From: Prunella strophiata
Lineage: Eukaryota; Chordata; Aves; Passeriformes; Prunellidae
DNA: 64,000 nucleotides
NCBI GenBank assembly: GCA_036583965.1
Contig: JAZBQD010000030.1
Coordinates: forward strand, 115,072,926 to 115,136,925
Reading direction: 5' to 3'
The position numbers were made by a program, and so were the translations under genes. The notes beneath the pieces were generated by a model, which did not search any database, was not told the DNA's origin, and was given only the letters and a program-made list of their open reading frames with translations. Numbering within the stretch: the stretch's first letter is position 1; every line of letters begins with the position of its first letter. Of this stretch, positions 10,776-34,261 are shown piece by piece.

Positions 10776-13364
10776 TGAACTGGTGACTCTGGCCCCAGAG
10801 TGGCCTCACCTGCTCCCAGCCTGTTCCATGACCACCATGACAGATCAGAGACCCCCTGAACCTGAGAAATATCCTCCTCTGGTTGCCAATTCCCCTTGGT
10901 TTGGGAATGTCCTTTGGAGCCCCAGCACCAGCTCCTGAACTCCCTTCAAAGCTCCTGAGGATCTCTCCAGCCCTGTGGTCACACCTGGCTGGAAATGGAG
11001 CCCAGCAACCCCTGAGCAGCTGCCTGTGCCCCACACCTGTCCCCCAGGGTCACCCCCAGGGCCAGGGGAGGCTCCTTCACCTGCCTGGAGCCTTGGGAAT
11101 GCTCCCCTCCATCATGGAGAACGGGATCCCAGGGCTGCAGCCCCATCCCCAGCCAGCCAGGCTGGCTTTACTCCAACCCCTTGCTGCCACTGCATACAAG
11201 ATGATCCTCCTTTGGCAGGAGATAAGGTGTTCAGGATTGCTCAGGATTTCTTATGTGCATAAGAAATTAATGTACAAATGGGTTAAGAAGATGCAGAGAC
11301 AGGAAAGCTCAGAAATGGAGGAGGAGGAGGAGAGCTCCTTTGGGAATGGAAGAACCAGCAATCCCTGCTCTGGAAAATCCCAGCTGGACACACAGGGCTC
11401 TTCTGGCAGAAGGATCCACAGGGAATATTTCCAGTGGAAGAAGGAATAAGAAGGAATAATTCTGGCAACTTGGCTGTTTCCACAGCCCCAGGTGAATCCC
11501 TTTCCCACTGCTCCTTGCTCCCTACAGTACCCATCCATGAACCTGGAATTTTACACCATCTATTCTATTGCAAGATTTTTTTTTATTCAGCTCCAGAGCT
11601 GCAATTCCAATTTGGGAATCTCACTGTGGAGAGTTCACAGGGATCTGAGTGCAGAGTAACTCACTGGGGTGATGGGTTTCTGCTACAGGTTTCTTTTTCC
11701 CTTAGGCCATGCTTTTTTCCCTAAGGATTCCCCATTTTTTCCTGGTGTTCCACCTCTCATTTCCCAACTCAGTACTTCCCACCTTTGTGCTCTCCTTCTC
11801 CAAGACTTACCCTGCAACCAGCTCTGGGGCAGCTGGGAGGCTGGGACCTGGCTTCCCAGACCCACCACTTCCCTCCAGACACATTTTACCAACATTCCCC
11901 AAATTTCCTGCCCAAGGAAAAGCTCTCCCTGCTCGAGGCTGGCACATCCACCTCCTGTGTCCCACGGCAGCTGGGGCTCACTGTGCCCCCAAAGGGAAGG
12001 CTTCCAAAGGAAGCCAAGGCCAGGAGGCTGTGTGCCCTCCCCAGGGCACTGGGGCTCCAGGGAACAGGCTTCCCTAAGAGTGGCACTGCTCAGTTTATTT
12101 AGGGATTCTGAAGGAACCTGCGGGTGCTGCAGCACCTAGGGAAGGAGGTGGGATTGGACAGGGAATGCTGTCACCTCCTCCTGGCCTCACTGGCTCCTTC
12201 ATCTCCACCTCAGGGGTAAAATGGAGTGAGTCCAACCCCCCAGATTCCCTAACTGCACCCAGGAGCACGTGGGAGCTGCAGCTGAGATTCTTCTTCATCC
12301 CACCAGACTCTTCCCGGGGTTAGTGCAGGTGGCGACGGCTCAGTGAGCACAGATACATTCATTAGTTCCCGTGCCAGAAAGATGGAAAATTGGTGGATGT
12401 ATTTTAGTCCAGAAAAAGGCCAGAGGGCAGAATAAAAACATGAGAATAAAACTGAAGAGAACCAAACCAGGGTATTTCCAGAGGGACTGATCCTCCGAGG
12501 ACAGCGAGGAGCGGTCGCTGAACCTGCGCCCGAAAAGCCAGGCTGCATCTGGGGGGCAGCCAGGTGGGAACAGGAAAGAGAGAAAGGGCATTTACTGGGG
12601 GAAGCACCACGGGTCCTCAGCTACACATCTGGGCAGGAGAAAGCCTGGCACTGCTCTCCTGAGGCAGGGTTTGTACACAAAGGGAGAAAACCCTACAGGG
12701 AAAGGCTCCCTTGCTTTGGGAATTGGAGTGCCCAGTGCTTGCTACAGGCGCACCACCTGCAGGGAGGTGGGTGGGCAGGAGGGGCAGGCAGGGTGGGCAG
12801 GAGGGTGGGCAGGCTCTCTGCCCAGCTCTGGGATGATGGAACTGGAAGTGCTCCCTGGAAATGTCTCACTCAAGGTGTCTCAAGTGCCAAGAAGCTGAGG
12901 CTGAAATCAGGGCTGGAAGCTCACACCTGGCCCAGCTCAGGTGTCACCTGGGACTGTCCAAGCATCCCTGCCATCAGTGCCCAGTTGGGGCTGTGCCAGG
13001 GCTTTACCAGAGATGCCAGCTCAGTTCTGATGGTGACTGGTAATGACAAGGTCTCTGTTGCCTGAATCTGTAATGTCCCCAAGCACAGCTGATCCCACAA
13101 ACTGTGGCTGCCCATGTCTGCAGAGCCCTGGGAACACACATTCCTCCTCGTTCCTCCTGCCCTGCCCAAAGCCTGCAAGCTGTGCCTGCCCCTGGCCCCT
13201 GCCCTGAGCCCCCCTCAGCACTGCCCCTGCACCTCCCCCAGGCTGAGGGGATGGGGCCCTGGCACACAGGGCACCTCCTGCAGCACACAGTGCCAGCCCT
13301 GAGACCCTTCTGCTGCTCCCTCCTGCTCCCCCTAACAGCCCTGGCTTGGATTGAACTGTCCAGA

Positions 13365-13545
13365 GTGGCCCAGAGCAGCTGTGGCTGCCCCTGGATCCCT
13401 GGCAGTGCCCAAGGCCAGGCTGGACACTGGGGCTGGAGCAGCTTGGGACAGGGGAAGGTGTCCCTGCCATGGCAGGGGTGGCACTGGATGGGCTTTAAGG
13501 TCCTTCCAAGCCAATCCACTCTGTGATTCCATGATTCCATGACAG
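13365..13545 (+). mobile_element. CR1 3' end
   Basis: Contains the shared CR1 3' motifs and ends with the short ATTCCATGATTCCATGA octamer-type repeat that marks true CR1 3' termini. Confidence 0.88.
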
Positions 13546-14002
13546 TGCCTGGATCAGGGTGCTGTGCCCTACCAGGTGCTGCTCCTGTGCCCCTGTCCCT
13601 GCTCTTCAGTCTCTGGTGCAATACCCAAGGGGAAGCTCTTTGGAAAATGCCCTTTGGGGATCAGCAAGGCAGGAGCTGGGCCAGCTGCAGGCAGGAACAG
13701 CAGCCAGGGCTGACTCCCAGCTGCTGCAAGAAGGTGACAGTGTCACCCAGCCCTGTGACCCCAGTTCCAGCAGCTGGGGGGTCACAGGCACAGGGTGATC
13801 CATGCTCAGCCCTCTCTCTGTGGGGTCTGGGCTGGCAGAGCAGGGACAGCCACCCTGGGAGCCATGCTCTCTGTCACCAACAAAGAGGGATAGGAGGTCC
13901 CCCTGGCTGACCCCAAGCCCTGCACAGAGCTGGGAACTGGGGCAGCCTCTGCTCCAGGGAGTGTTTAACAGCTCCCTGAGGCTGGGCAAGAGTGCTGCCC
14001 AC

Positions 14003-18775
<4,773 letters not shown>

Positions 18776-18894
18776 CAGTTGGGGTCAGCTGTGCATCCTG
18801 AAATTTGAGACACTTTTCATTCCAATTCCAGGAATACAACAATTAAAAAATGCAGCAGCAGCTGAAGTATCCAGGGATAACAACAAGGGGGAAT

Positions 18895-19155
18895 GGAGGA
18901 ATGGCTCCCAGTGCCAGAGGGCAGGGCTGGGTGGGAGATTGGGAATGAGGAATTGTTCCCTGGCAGGGTGGGCAGGGCTGGCACAGGGTGCCCAGAGCAG
19001 CTGTGGCTGCCCCTGGATCCCTGGCAGTGCCCAAGGCCAGGCTGGACACTGGGGCTGGGAGCAGCCTGGGACAGTGGAAGGTGTCCCTGTCCATAGCAGG
19101 GTGGGATGGGATGGGATTTAAGGTCCCTTCCAACCCAAACCATTCCATGACAATC
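18895..19155 (+). mobile_element. CR1 3' end
   Basis: Shared CR1 3' block (GGGAATGAGGAATTGTTCCC, GAGCAGCTGTGGCTGCCCC, GGTGTCCCTG), ending near AACCCAAACCATTCCATGAC. Confidence 0.88.
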
Positions 19156-19395
19156 CCTTAAGCATCCTGCAGCCTCGTTTTGGCAGGACTTTTAATTGCT
19201 CCTCATAACCTGTGATCCCGTTTCTCACAGGTAAAATCAGAAGGTTATTGATGAAGAGGAGCAAGTCCTAACCCCAGGTCAGTGAGGACAAGAGAAGCTC
19301 AGCAAAATGAGCCCCAAGGAGCTCATTTTAGAGGTGAGGACACTCCAGCCTGGGACAGGGGAGGGATGAAGAGGGAGGTGTTGAACAAACACTCA

Positions 19396-19518
<123 letters not shown>

Positions 19519-19794
19519 TCACAGGAAGAAGACAACCTGAAGTTTCCTCCAGGCCATGGCCATCCTGGATGGGCTGAGACAGGAATAGTCCCTGCAGCTG
19601 CCTGCACATGTGGGCATAGTGGGGATGATGCTGTTACTGAGGAATGTTGTTTTCCCTGACACTGGGGTGAGGAATTCCCCAGCAGCAAGTGGCAGGTTGG
19701 GAATTTCATGCTCCCTTCTCCCAGTTTCCCAAAAATCAGAGGGAACTGAACTGAAAAGGCTGAACTTTCAGGGCAGTCCCCATCTCTGGAGGGA

Positions 19795-19925
19795 CTTCAT
19801 AGCCCCATGTGGCACCTGGGGACATGGGGCAGGGGTGGCCTTGGCACTGCTCAGGGAATAGGTGGACTTGAAGGTCTCTGAGGGTTTATCCAAGCCAAAC
19901 CACTCCATGATTCCATGAACCAGGT
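19795..19925 (+). mobile_element. CR1-like 3' fragment, divergent subfamily
   Basis: Reads CACCTGGGGACATGGGGCAG, GTGGCCTTGGCACTGCT and CCACTCCATGATTCCATGA, a CR1 3' end of the subfamily also seen near 24.8 and 63.9 kb. Confidence 0.7.
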
Positions 19926-20368
19926 ATCTCACTCAGAGAAGGGCTCTCACACACTGGCTCATCCCTCCTGTAAATAACTACCAAACACACCCCAGGCTGT
20001 GGGCTGGGGAGGATTTTGGTTTGAGGTGGAGTTTGTGCCATTGTATGAGAAATTGAAGTCTCCTCCCACAGCTCTTCCATTCCCAGCTCCAGTACATGAA
20101 CCTGGGACTTAGGAGAGCCAAGGATGTGGAGGCAAGAACTGACACAGCCAAAGGAAAACTGTTGGAATGTTAAACTGTTCCCAATGAAAGCAGATTAAGG
20201 CAGACAGTTTTCCCTCCTGCCAGCTCTGCTCTGTGTGGCCGATGGGGACGAGGACGAGTCACAGCAGCTCCCTGGGCTCATCCCTCAGGGCTGGCACATG
20301 AAATCCCAGATCAGGAATGCAGTGATGATTCAGGATCTCGGGATTCCACTGCCTGTGCATGCTCATCA

Positions 20369-21720
<1,352 letters not shown>

Positions 21721-23267
21721 AGAGGATCCACCCCAGCAAGGCCTGCTCCCAGCACCAGAACCTCCCACAGTCAGCTCCTGCCCCCCTACAGCTGAGCTCC
21801 TTGCCCAGAAATTCCCAGCCAGCCCGTGCTGAGCCCCCTCTCGACCCCTCCATGTCACCACCAGCCACAGGAAAACCCTCTGGAGTAGATGGCACAGTGC
21901 ACAAGGTGGTTAAAAGGGAATTAGGCTCGCAGAGAGGATGCTCTGGGGTTTTCTGCAGCCTCCAGAAAGCTCTGCAGAGCTTGCTGCCTGTCTGTAAATC
22001 CCCCAGATCCCCCTGCGGAGGCAGAACCCGTGACAGGCAATCCCTGTCTCACCACAGCTCTGAGCCAAGCCCAGGGAGCTCGTCAGGAGACAACTTCCAC
22101 ACTGGAGAAAGTGAGAAAAATATTTAGACACAAAACATGTGCTGCTGGTCAGGAAAAGAAACAGCCTGGCTGGATCAGCCGTTCCTGGGGTCTCTGCTTC
22201 CACCCCAGCCCAGGCTCCTGCACACCCTGACACCCCACAGAGATACAGGATTAGAAGGGACTGGATGAGAAGCCAGCTGAGGACACTGCAGCCTCACAGA
22301 CAAGCCTTTAGTGGTGCAGACCATCCAGACTGAACTCGTCTGCTGCAGTGCCCACCCTGTGGAGAGGCTGGCAAGCCCTGCAGGAAGGGAAGGTGTCCCA
22401 GCCTGGAGCAGAGGCAGGGTGGCACCACAATCCCAGGACACACTGCAGGGATGGGGCACTGTGCCACCACAGCACCCTGGGGGCTGTGGCTTCACCCTGC
22501 ACAACAGCTTTGCCTCCCACCCACGGCAGCTCCCCCTGCTCCTGCAGCTCCCAGCCCAGGCACAGCCCTCTCCTGGCACAGCCCTCTCCTGGCAGTGGTG
22601 GGCGGGTGCAGAGCAGCGTTCTTGTGAAGCACTGCTCACACTTGGAGCTCTTCCCTGGATGTGTTCTTCTTTAACTCGGGCATGTCTCACCCAACCCGGG
22701 GGGTTTCAGGGAGCCAAGAGCCCCAGGGTACAGGCAGAGCTCTGAAATTCTGTACTTTACCCAGAAGGACCATCCATCCAGGAGCAGCCCCGAGGCATCA
22801 CACACAAGAGGTCAACACTTGCACCACTTGTGTGTGGTTTAGGGTTGTTCAGTATAAAACTGCCTAAATCAGTCCCAGAGTGCCAAATTCAGTCCCAGAG
22901 CCTGGGTTTTTCCTGGCTTTTCCCACTGGACCAGTCAGGTGCTGCTCCCACCTCAGCAGAACTCTGACCACCTCCCACAGACATCAGGGATTTGGGAATA
23001 CAGAGAAAACATGGGTAGGAAATCTGTCACTGGTTGTTTGGGGTAGAGAAGTGCTCATAACACTCACAGGAACCATGATTTTAGGGGATGGTGGGAAAGG
23101 GAAGTGCTGTGGAACAGGCAAGGACCAGTGGCTAAAATGAGTGCCCATAACCCAAACCTTGGTGGTTCTGCAGGGAATCCGTGCAAACAGGAATTATTTT
23201 GTGTTATTTTGTGTGTCTCTGTTCTCCTGGGCAGACCTTTAGGACCCCATTTGGATTACTAAGAGCA

Positions 23268-23830
23268 ACAATCTATAAGGAAATTTATATAAAAGTTATA
23301 CTCTGCTCTGGTGAGACCCCACCTGCAGAGCCTCCAGCCCTGGGGCCAAGAGCAGGAGGATGTGGAGCTCCAGGAGCCAGTCCAGAGGAGGCACGGTGCT
23401 GATGCAGGGCTGGAGCCCCTCTGGAGCCAGGCTGGCAGAGCTGGGGGTGCTCAGCTGGAGAGGAGAAGCTCCAGGGAGAGCTCAGAGCCCCTGGCAGGGC
23501 CTGAAGGGGCTCCAGGAGAGCTGCAGAGGGACTGGGGACAAGGATGGAGGGACAGCACCCAGGGAATGGCTCCCAGTGCCAGAGGGCAGGGCTGGGTGGG
23601 AGACTGGGAATGAGGAATTGTTCCCTGGCAGGGTGGGCAGGGCTGGCACAGGGTGCCCAGAGCAGCTGGGGCTGCCCCTGGATCCCTGGCAGTGCCCAAG
23701 GCCAGGCTGGACACTGGGGCTGGAGCAGCCTGGGATATAATCAAAGGTGTCCCTGCCATGGCAGGGGATGAGATTTAAGGTCCCTCCAGACCCAAACCAG
23801 TGTGAGATTCTATTCCACCATTCTCTCAGT
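23268..23830 (+). mobile_element. CR1 3' portion
   Basis: A longer copy starting in ORF2 sequence (CTGGTGAGACCCCACCTGCA, GCCTCCAGCCCTGGGGCC) and running through the shared 3' block to CAGACCCAAACCAG. It is truncated at the 5' end. Confidence 0.88.
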
Positions 23831-24794
23831 GTTCTCTGGGTCCCACTGGGGTCTGTGCAGGGTGACCCAGGGAGGAGAGAGGCAGGGATGGATGAAGATC
23901 CTGGGAACAGGACACTTCTCCTGTACACCCAACAGGACACTTCTCCTGTACACCCAACTCCAGCAGGACCATCCACACCCTCCAGGGTGGCTTTGGTGAT
24001 CAGAACCAGCTGGTGCAGAAGGAGGTCTTGGTTAATGCTCCCTGGGAGCAGGGACTGTGTTGGCCTGGGAGGGGCTGTGGGGTCAGAGGGGTGACAGGTT
24101 AATGTCACAAGTGTCCTGGAGCTGCAGGGGTGGTGCTGGGGTTACAGTCACACAGTGCTGCTGGCACACTGCAGTACTCACCTCCCGACGGCCTGGGCAC
24201 CCACAGAGGGCACAGCAGCTCCCACAGAGGGCTCCTTGGGTGGGAATGCAGGGCAAGGGCAGGGGTGAGAGCTGGGCTGCTCCAGAGCTGGGAGACAGCC
24301 AGGGCTGGGGGCACCTGAGACCACCCAGCCTCACCTGGTGCCCACAGCACACTGCTGCCCAGTGTCTGTCTGAGCCAGCAGGGACACCCCAGGCCCCGTG
24401 GAGCAGAGGGTAAGAGCACTCCTGGAAACAGGCACTGGGGGCTCGGGGCTGCTGCTGTCCCAGGCAGGAAGGGAATTTGCTGTTTGCCCCCCTGCACTGC
24501 CCCAGGGCTCCCAGGACACCTGGTCCTGCCTTGCCAGGGACCCTGGATTCCTGCCTCGGTTTCTTCCCCGTCCTCCATGGTGGCAAAAAAGATTGGACAC
24601 AGCTGGGAGGATACACAGGTGGCCTTGGAACATCTGAGGAACCTGCCTGGCTTGTGCAGGTCTGGCTCCAGTTTCAGTATAAACTGATCTGTAACTTGCA
24701 GCCAGGTGAGAATTGTCCCTCAGGTGAGATAGGAAGCAGCTACTGGGATTGTGGGTTTGGACTTTCTTGTAGGTTTGGGGAGGTTGAGGTTGGA

Positions 24795-25000
24795 TACTGG
24801 GAACATTTCCTTATGGAAAGGGTTGCTCAGCCCTGGCACAGGCTGCCCAGGGCAGTGCTGGAGTCACATCCATGGAGGCATTTAACAGGATGTGGCAACT
24901 GGGGACATGGTCAGTGGTGGCCTTGGCTGTGCTGGGGAATGGCTGGACTGGATGGTCTCAGAGGGCTGCTCCAACCCAACCCTTGCACATGAGAAAACAC
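24795..25000 (+). mobile_element. CR1 3' fragment, divergent subfamily
   Basis: Reads GCCCTGGCACAGGCTGCCCA, GGATGTGGCAACTGGGGACA, GTGGCCTTGGCTGTGCTGGG and GGATGGTCTCAGAGGGCTG, an older avian CR1 3' consensus. Confidence 0.8.
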
Positions 25001-25319
25001 AGAAAGCATAACTGAACTCATTCTAAATCTGCCCTAAAATCATGAACACCAATAAAGACAGACTGCATGGACTGGGGAGGGAGTCAGAAATCCCAGAGGG
25101 TGCAGCTCCAGGGCAAATCCAACCCTCCTGCCCCTGCTGGGATGTCACAAGGTGCCAGCACCTGCCCTGTCCAGCACCACAGCAGTGACTGGGATGTGGA
25201 ATGGACACTATGGAAAAGAGACCTGGGGCTTTTCCTCCACAAAGGGGAGTGGGAAAGCAAAGGCAGAAGAGCAGCAGCACCACTGGATTCAGGGGGGTGG
25301 AGAGCAGTGAGGACTGGTG

Positions 25320-28579
<3,260 letters not shown>

Positions 28580-29514
28580 TCAGCTGCTCGGTCTCAGCTT
28601 GATTCGTTTATCAAATACTCAGGATGCATTTTCTTCATTTCCCAAAGCACACCTGGATTTCCTCTAATGAGTCTCAAATTAAGCTCAATTTTCAGTATTT
28701 TCACCAAAGTGAAGACTTCAACAAAACAAAGCAGGGGAAGATCTGCCAGTGCACATCAGACCATCCAGATGGGCTGGATCCATGTTCCTCCCACAAAACC
28801 CTGCAAATTCAGACATGTCTTAATCCTGCCTAGACGTTCTTATTCCTCCTCCTGACAGATTGAACCAGCAGGAATATATGGCAGCAGTGAAACCCTGGAT
28901 CTCCATGGATCAGTGGGATCTTCCATGAGGAGCTGAGCTGTGCTGAGGCTCCCAGCAGGGCTGTCTGTGAGGCTGGCAGGGCATCAGCTGGGCCAGGGAC
29001 CCTCAGAGAGGATCCACCTGTCCCAGGGGAGACTGCACCCACCTGGAGTGTCCCAAGGGGAATTCAGCAGAGACACAGAGCTGTCCCAAAGTGAAGATGA
29101 CAGTGACAAAGAGCTGCTGCAGAACTGAAACCATGTGTCTGACACCAGCTGGGACAGGCCCTGCACAGGCTGGCACAGCCTGCAGTCAGCAGGACACCCC
29201 ACGTGCCCTGCTGGCACAGCCCTGGGCCCTGTCGTGCCCCACACCCAATGCCCACTCACACAAGTGACACGCTGGTGACGTGTCCCCCTCCTGCAAGGCC
29301 ATGGGGATGACCATGGGATTTGGGGGCACAGTTGAGGAGTTGTTATGGTCATTTTTAGCTGAGTGGGGCAGGGGCACCACACAAGGATGGGGCCATGCAC
29401 AGGCACCTGGCCGAGCTGGAGAAGTGGGACCACGAGAGCCTCATGTGCTCCCACGGGGCCAGGGCCTGCGACTCCTGCAGGCTGGAACAGACCACCCCCA
29501 GCAGCAGGAACCAG

Positions 29515-29650
29515 CAGTGACACCACCCTGCCATGGCAGGGACACCTCCCACTGCCCCAGGCTGCTCCCAGCCCCAGTGTCCAAACTTGGGCACTGCCAG
29601 GGATGCAGGGGCAGCCACAGCTGCTCTGGGCAACCAGGGGGCTCACATTC
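29515..29650 (-). mobile_element. CR1 3' fragment
   Basis: CATGGCAGGGACACCTCCC, CCAGGCTGCTCCCAGCCCC and GGGGCAGCCACAGCTGCTC in reverse orientation; both sides are truncated. Confidence 0.8.
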
Positions 29651-31419
29651 CAGGAGATTCCATACAATCAGCTCTTCCATACAATCCACATCTCTCCAAA
29701 ACAGACCTGCCCACTCCTTCCAGGCTTCAGTAGGATGTGCCAAGACTTGATGCTCTTGATGAGTCACTTAATGGAGTGGCAAGTGTCACTGCTGCAGGGT
29801 GTTCCCAGAGGTGCTCTGGAGATGAGTACAGGCTGGGGTTGGGTATGAATGTTCCCAACTCCAGAGCGTGTCCGAGCTGCTCAGCAAATTCCAGCAGCAC
29901 TGGCACTGGAGAGGCATCCTGTGCCTTCCAGAGGCCTGCTGAGCACTGAGCTTCACCCAGCCAGCACAGCAGGGCCCTTCAAGCTCTGGAGAAGAAGCCT
30001 CTGAGCACAACTGCAGCACAACTCCTCCACAAGTCCAGGAGCACTGGGGCTGTCCGGAGTTTTCGCTGTTCCTGTGGCAGCTGAAGATGCCAGCTGCACC
30101 CCGCTGGGCGAGGATGAGGGAGTGAAGGAACATTTCCCCTCAAGAGGCCTCCCAAGGCCCCCAGCTCACCTCCCAGTGCCTGAGCTCCTGCTCGGTGCCC
30201 TCTGTGGAGGACGAGCCCTCGCGAGCTGCTGCGGCTTAAGGCTGTGCCGAGCACCAGCGGTTTTGGGTTTCCTCCTGAGGGGCTTTAGAGCATTAGTTGG
30301 ACTTCCCAGCAACATCCACTTGTTTACATGGCTCTGCCCTCAGCAGCAGGGCCCAAGGTCGTTCCCCACAGGCACAGTCCCAGTTTGGAGCTCGGAGGGG
30401 ACACCCAGCCCAGCCCTCCTGCCCTGGACACCACTGCTCCAGGGATGGACACGGAGAAGGGATTCCTGTCTCCTTCCAGATGCAGGAAAAATAAATCAAA
30501 CTTTCTCTGGGAGTGCTTCCAAACTGTAACAAAACTCCACGAGGCTGTGTGGAACCAGCTGTGGGTAGGAGCCACAGAGGGGAGTGGACTTTGTGCCAGG
30601 GGAAGGTGCGCAGCGTGGCTCCATCACCTGGGAGCTTGCTCTCCTCAGGGAACCAACTGGTGCCACCTCACTGGGGAACAGGAGCCTTTCCAGCAACACT
30701 CACAGGCAGGGTGAACCCCTGGAGGCTGTAATGGGCTCAGGGGCAAGAAGTGGGGCTGCAGACATGGGAACTCACTGCACAGATTCCCAAAACCTGGCTG
30801 GCTGCAGGTCTGCAGGGCAGCCTGACATCCCTGGTGCCTGCACAGGGCACTCACCACACCCTGTGGCTGGCCAGGACGAGTACTTGGCATCAAACCCACG
30901 TTCAGAGAAGTCACTGGAAATGCAGCCAACAGCTCACAGGGCAGCCTAGTTAAGGTTTATCCTCCCAAACTGCACTGAAACCTCATAGAAAATCGTTCCA
31001 GCCCCAGACTATCCTGCTCTCCTTTTTGCTAAATCTGCCCTTAAAATATTCCATTGCCAGAGCACCCCACGGGTTTGTCATCAGCAGGGCTGAAGGCTCT
31101 TCCCTGTCCCAGAAGATCCCTATGTCCAGAGGCTCTCTTGGAGAATGTTCTCCCATCAGTAACTCTACTGGAACCATTGCAGTGATTCCTGGGAGCAGAG
31201 ACCCCATTCCTGAGGCTGCAGGATTTGATCCATATGCCAAAAGCCCAGATATTCCTATTTAATACCTCAAAATGATGTCTTTTTTTCACTTTCCAAGCCA
31301 CAGCTCCAAGAATTCAAGAAGGGATGTGCAGATCCCTGATTGCTCCCAATGCTCCAACACACTTTTTCCCCATCAAAAGCCAAGGTGCAACAAGCTTGGA
31401 TGACAAATTCCATGTGAGC

Positions 31420-31500
31420 TGCACTGCGTGGCAGGAGTGGGACCGGACAAGCTCTGAGGTCCCTTTGAACCCAAAGCATTCCCTGGTTCTGTGACTGGGA
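31420..31500 (+). mobile_element. short CR1 3' terminus
   Basis: GCAGGAGTGGGACCGGACA, GAGGTCCCTTTGAACCCAAA and TTCCCTGGTTCTGTGA resemble the last part of a divergent CR1. Confidence 0.5.
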
Positions 31501-31711
31501 AAGAACAGCCTGGTGCAGGAGTCCCTGCAGGAGGAGCCAGGCCCCCATGTGAGCTCCAGAGGCTGCTGGCAGCTTTGCCAGGTCCCTCAGGAAGGGCTGA
31601 CTCTGGTGTGAGGCACCACGACAGCTAAAAACAAGCATTTCCTGAAATGTGAAGGAACAGAAGCGTGCAGGAAGAGCTGAGTGCTCCAGCTGGATGGACA
31701 ACAGGACCCTA

Positions 31712-31990
<279 letters not shown>

Positions 31991-32611
31991 TTACAAGGAA
32001 TTGTGGCACAGGATTCACCAAGGGAAAAGTTGGGCTGTGTCAATATTTAAGGGGGGAAACCAGAAGCCTAACAATATTTATTCATTTTGGAGACACAACA
32101 ACAACAAAAAAATGGAATTCCAAATCTTCCAGCTCTGATTTGCCTGGCAATAAGTGGTACAGGGGAAACTGCACAGAGGAGCCCCTCCAGAATGGCTGTG
32201 ATCTCACAGGGCAGCACAGGTAACTAAGAACAAAATAAACACTTGGAAAAACACTGCTGAGATCACAGAGCTGGGGCAGCTCAAGTGTCCAACTGTCAAG
32301 TTGCCAAACTTTCCATCAGAATCACAACTCAGTGTGGAAATTCCCTTTTTCAACAGTTAATTCAAAAGAAGGTGTTGATGCATGTGAGAGGATGAAAGTA
32401 ATTAAGTGGGGGCTCAAGTGCTAAACAAAGCCCAAAAAGATGAGTCAAGCAGAATTCTTTCCTGTAACTCAACCAAGTGTGTGCTGAGAAAGTCACAAAT
32501 AAAAGAGCAGCTCAGTCCAGTGCGCTGGGACTTAATGATCAGTATCTACTGGTTTTGAACCAAACAACAGGCAATTCACACCAGATACAGGGAAAAAATA
32601 CCTGTACTGAG

Positions 32612-32775
32612 GGGGACAGGCCCTGGCACAGGTGCCCAGAGCAGCTGTGGCTGCCCCTGGAACCCTGGCAGTGCCCAAGGCCAGGCTGGAAGGTGTCCCT
32701 GCCATGGCATGGGTGGATTAGACAGGAGTTGAAGCCCCTCCCAAGCCAAGCTGTTCTCTGATCACAGCTAAACCA
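32612..32775 (+). mobile_element. CR1 3' fragment
   Basis: GAGCAGCTGTGGCTGCCCC and GGTGTCCCTGCCATGGCATG, with an internal deletion compared with the other copies. Confidence 0.8.
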
Positions 32776-33419
32776 CATCTGGCAGAGCTGGGGGGACACA
32801 GGAGGGGACCTGGGGAGTGGAAACCTGAATTGGAAATGCAGAGCACAGCACGGACCGACCTGCATGGATACGTGGGGACAGGGCTGCTGCTCCCTGCCCA
32901 CGTTACAGAGGCTTTCCCCCAGAGGGAGAGGGACAGGAGCCCTCCCCGAGGCCCAGGAGACAGCCAAGCAGCATCTCCCCAGCAGCTGTGGTCCATCCCT
33001 GCCTGCAAACACCCAGAGTAAATCCCTGCTCAGAACTGAACACAGTGAGCGCTGGCCGCGCTCCCGCTGCGGATGGATGGATGGATGGATGATCACAACA
33101 TCCTCTTCCGAGGGAGCAGATCCTGGCAAGTGCCTGCAGGCCCCTGCCCCATCCCTGCAGCTCCCAGCTGCAGAGCAGCAGGGCTGACTGCTCAGTGTTC
33201 CAGCCTCCCACAGCCAGCACAGGCCTGCTCTCCTGCCCCCCCTGGGCCACTCCCTGCCAGCCCCAGCCCACCCGGTCCCTGTCCTGCCCTGGTGCCAGCT
33301 GTGCCCAGCTCCAGCTGGGAGTCCAGCACTGCACACATCCTTCCTCTGCACCAGCACTGGCCAAAGACACGGGCACGAGCAAACTCTGAGGAAAACTCAG
33401 CTTGAATGGAAATGGAGAA

Positions 33420-33745
33420 GCATGGAATGCCAGGATGGTTTGGGTTGGAAGGACCTGAAAGTCACCCAGTGCCACCCCTGCCATGGCAGGGACACCTCCC
33501 ACTGTGCCAGGCTGCTCCCAGCCCCAGTGTCCAACCTGGCCTTGGGCACTGCCAGGGATCCAGGGGCAGCCACAGCTGCTCTGGGCACCCTGTGCCAGGG
33601 CTGCCCACCCTGCCAGGGAACAATTCCTAATTCCCAGTATCCCATCCAGCCCTGCCCTCTGGCACTGGGAGCCATTCCCCCTCAGCCTGGCACCCCAGAA
33701 CAGAGGGGCTCCAGCCCTGGGAGCATCTCCATTTCCTCACCTTCA
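33420..33745 (-). mobile_element. CR1 3' portion
   Basis: Reverse-orientation CR1 from the 3' terminus (GGTTTGGGTTGGAAGGACCT) through GCCATTCCCCCTCAGCCTGG and GGGGCTCCAGCCCTGGGAGC. Confidence 0.85.
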
Positions 33746-34261
33746 CTGTAGATGCTTTTTTCTGGTATCTAACCCCAACCAACCCTCCTGCAGTTCCAGA
33801 TCTTCCCCCCTTGTTCAATCATTTCACTTCTTTCAAACACCAAGGCCAGGCAGAGCTGCAAACCCAGCAGGACATCAGATCCTGCAGCTGAGCAGAACAA
33901 CCAGTCTGTGATAAAACTGTGCTTGTTCTCCCTCCTTTCCCCCAAAAAAGAAATAAGAAAGGCAGAGAAGTCTGTTTTCCATGGTGTACATGGCTTCTCC
34001 TGCAGCCTTTACAGGTGTAAGGTGAGCTCAGGTCTGCCTGCTGCTGGGAGCAGCCACGGCCACACGGGTGCAGAACAGGCTGTGCCAGCCCTGAGCAGGC
34101 CAGGGACAAATCCAGAGGGATTTGAATCACAATCGACTGCACAAGAACAATCTGAGGCTCTGCTGTGGAATGGCTGCAGTGCCCTCGGTCTCTGGCCCAG
34201 GGCACAGGAGCAGAAGGGAAGGAGCTGAAATTCCAGAAAGTTCTCTCCCAAAAGCAGCAAA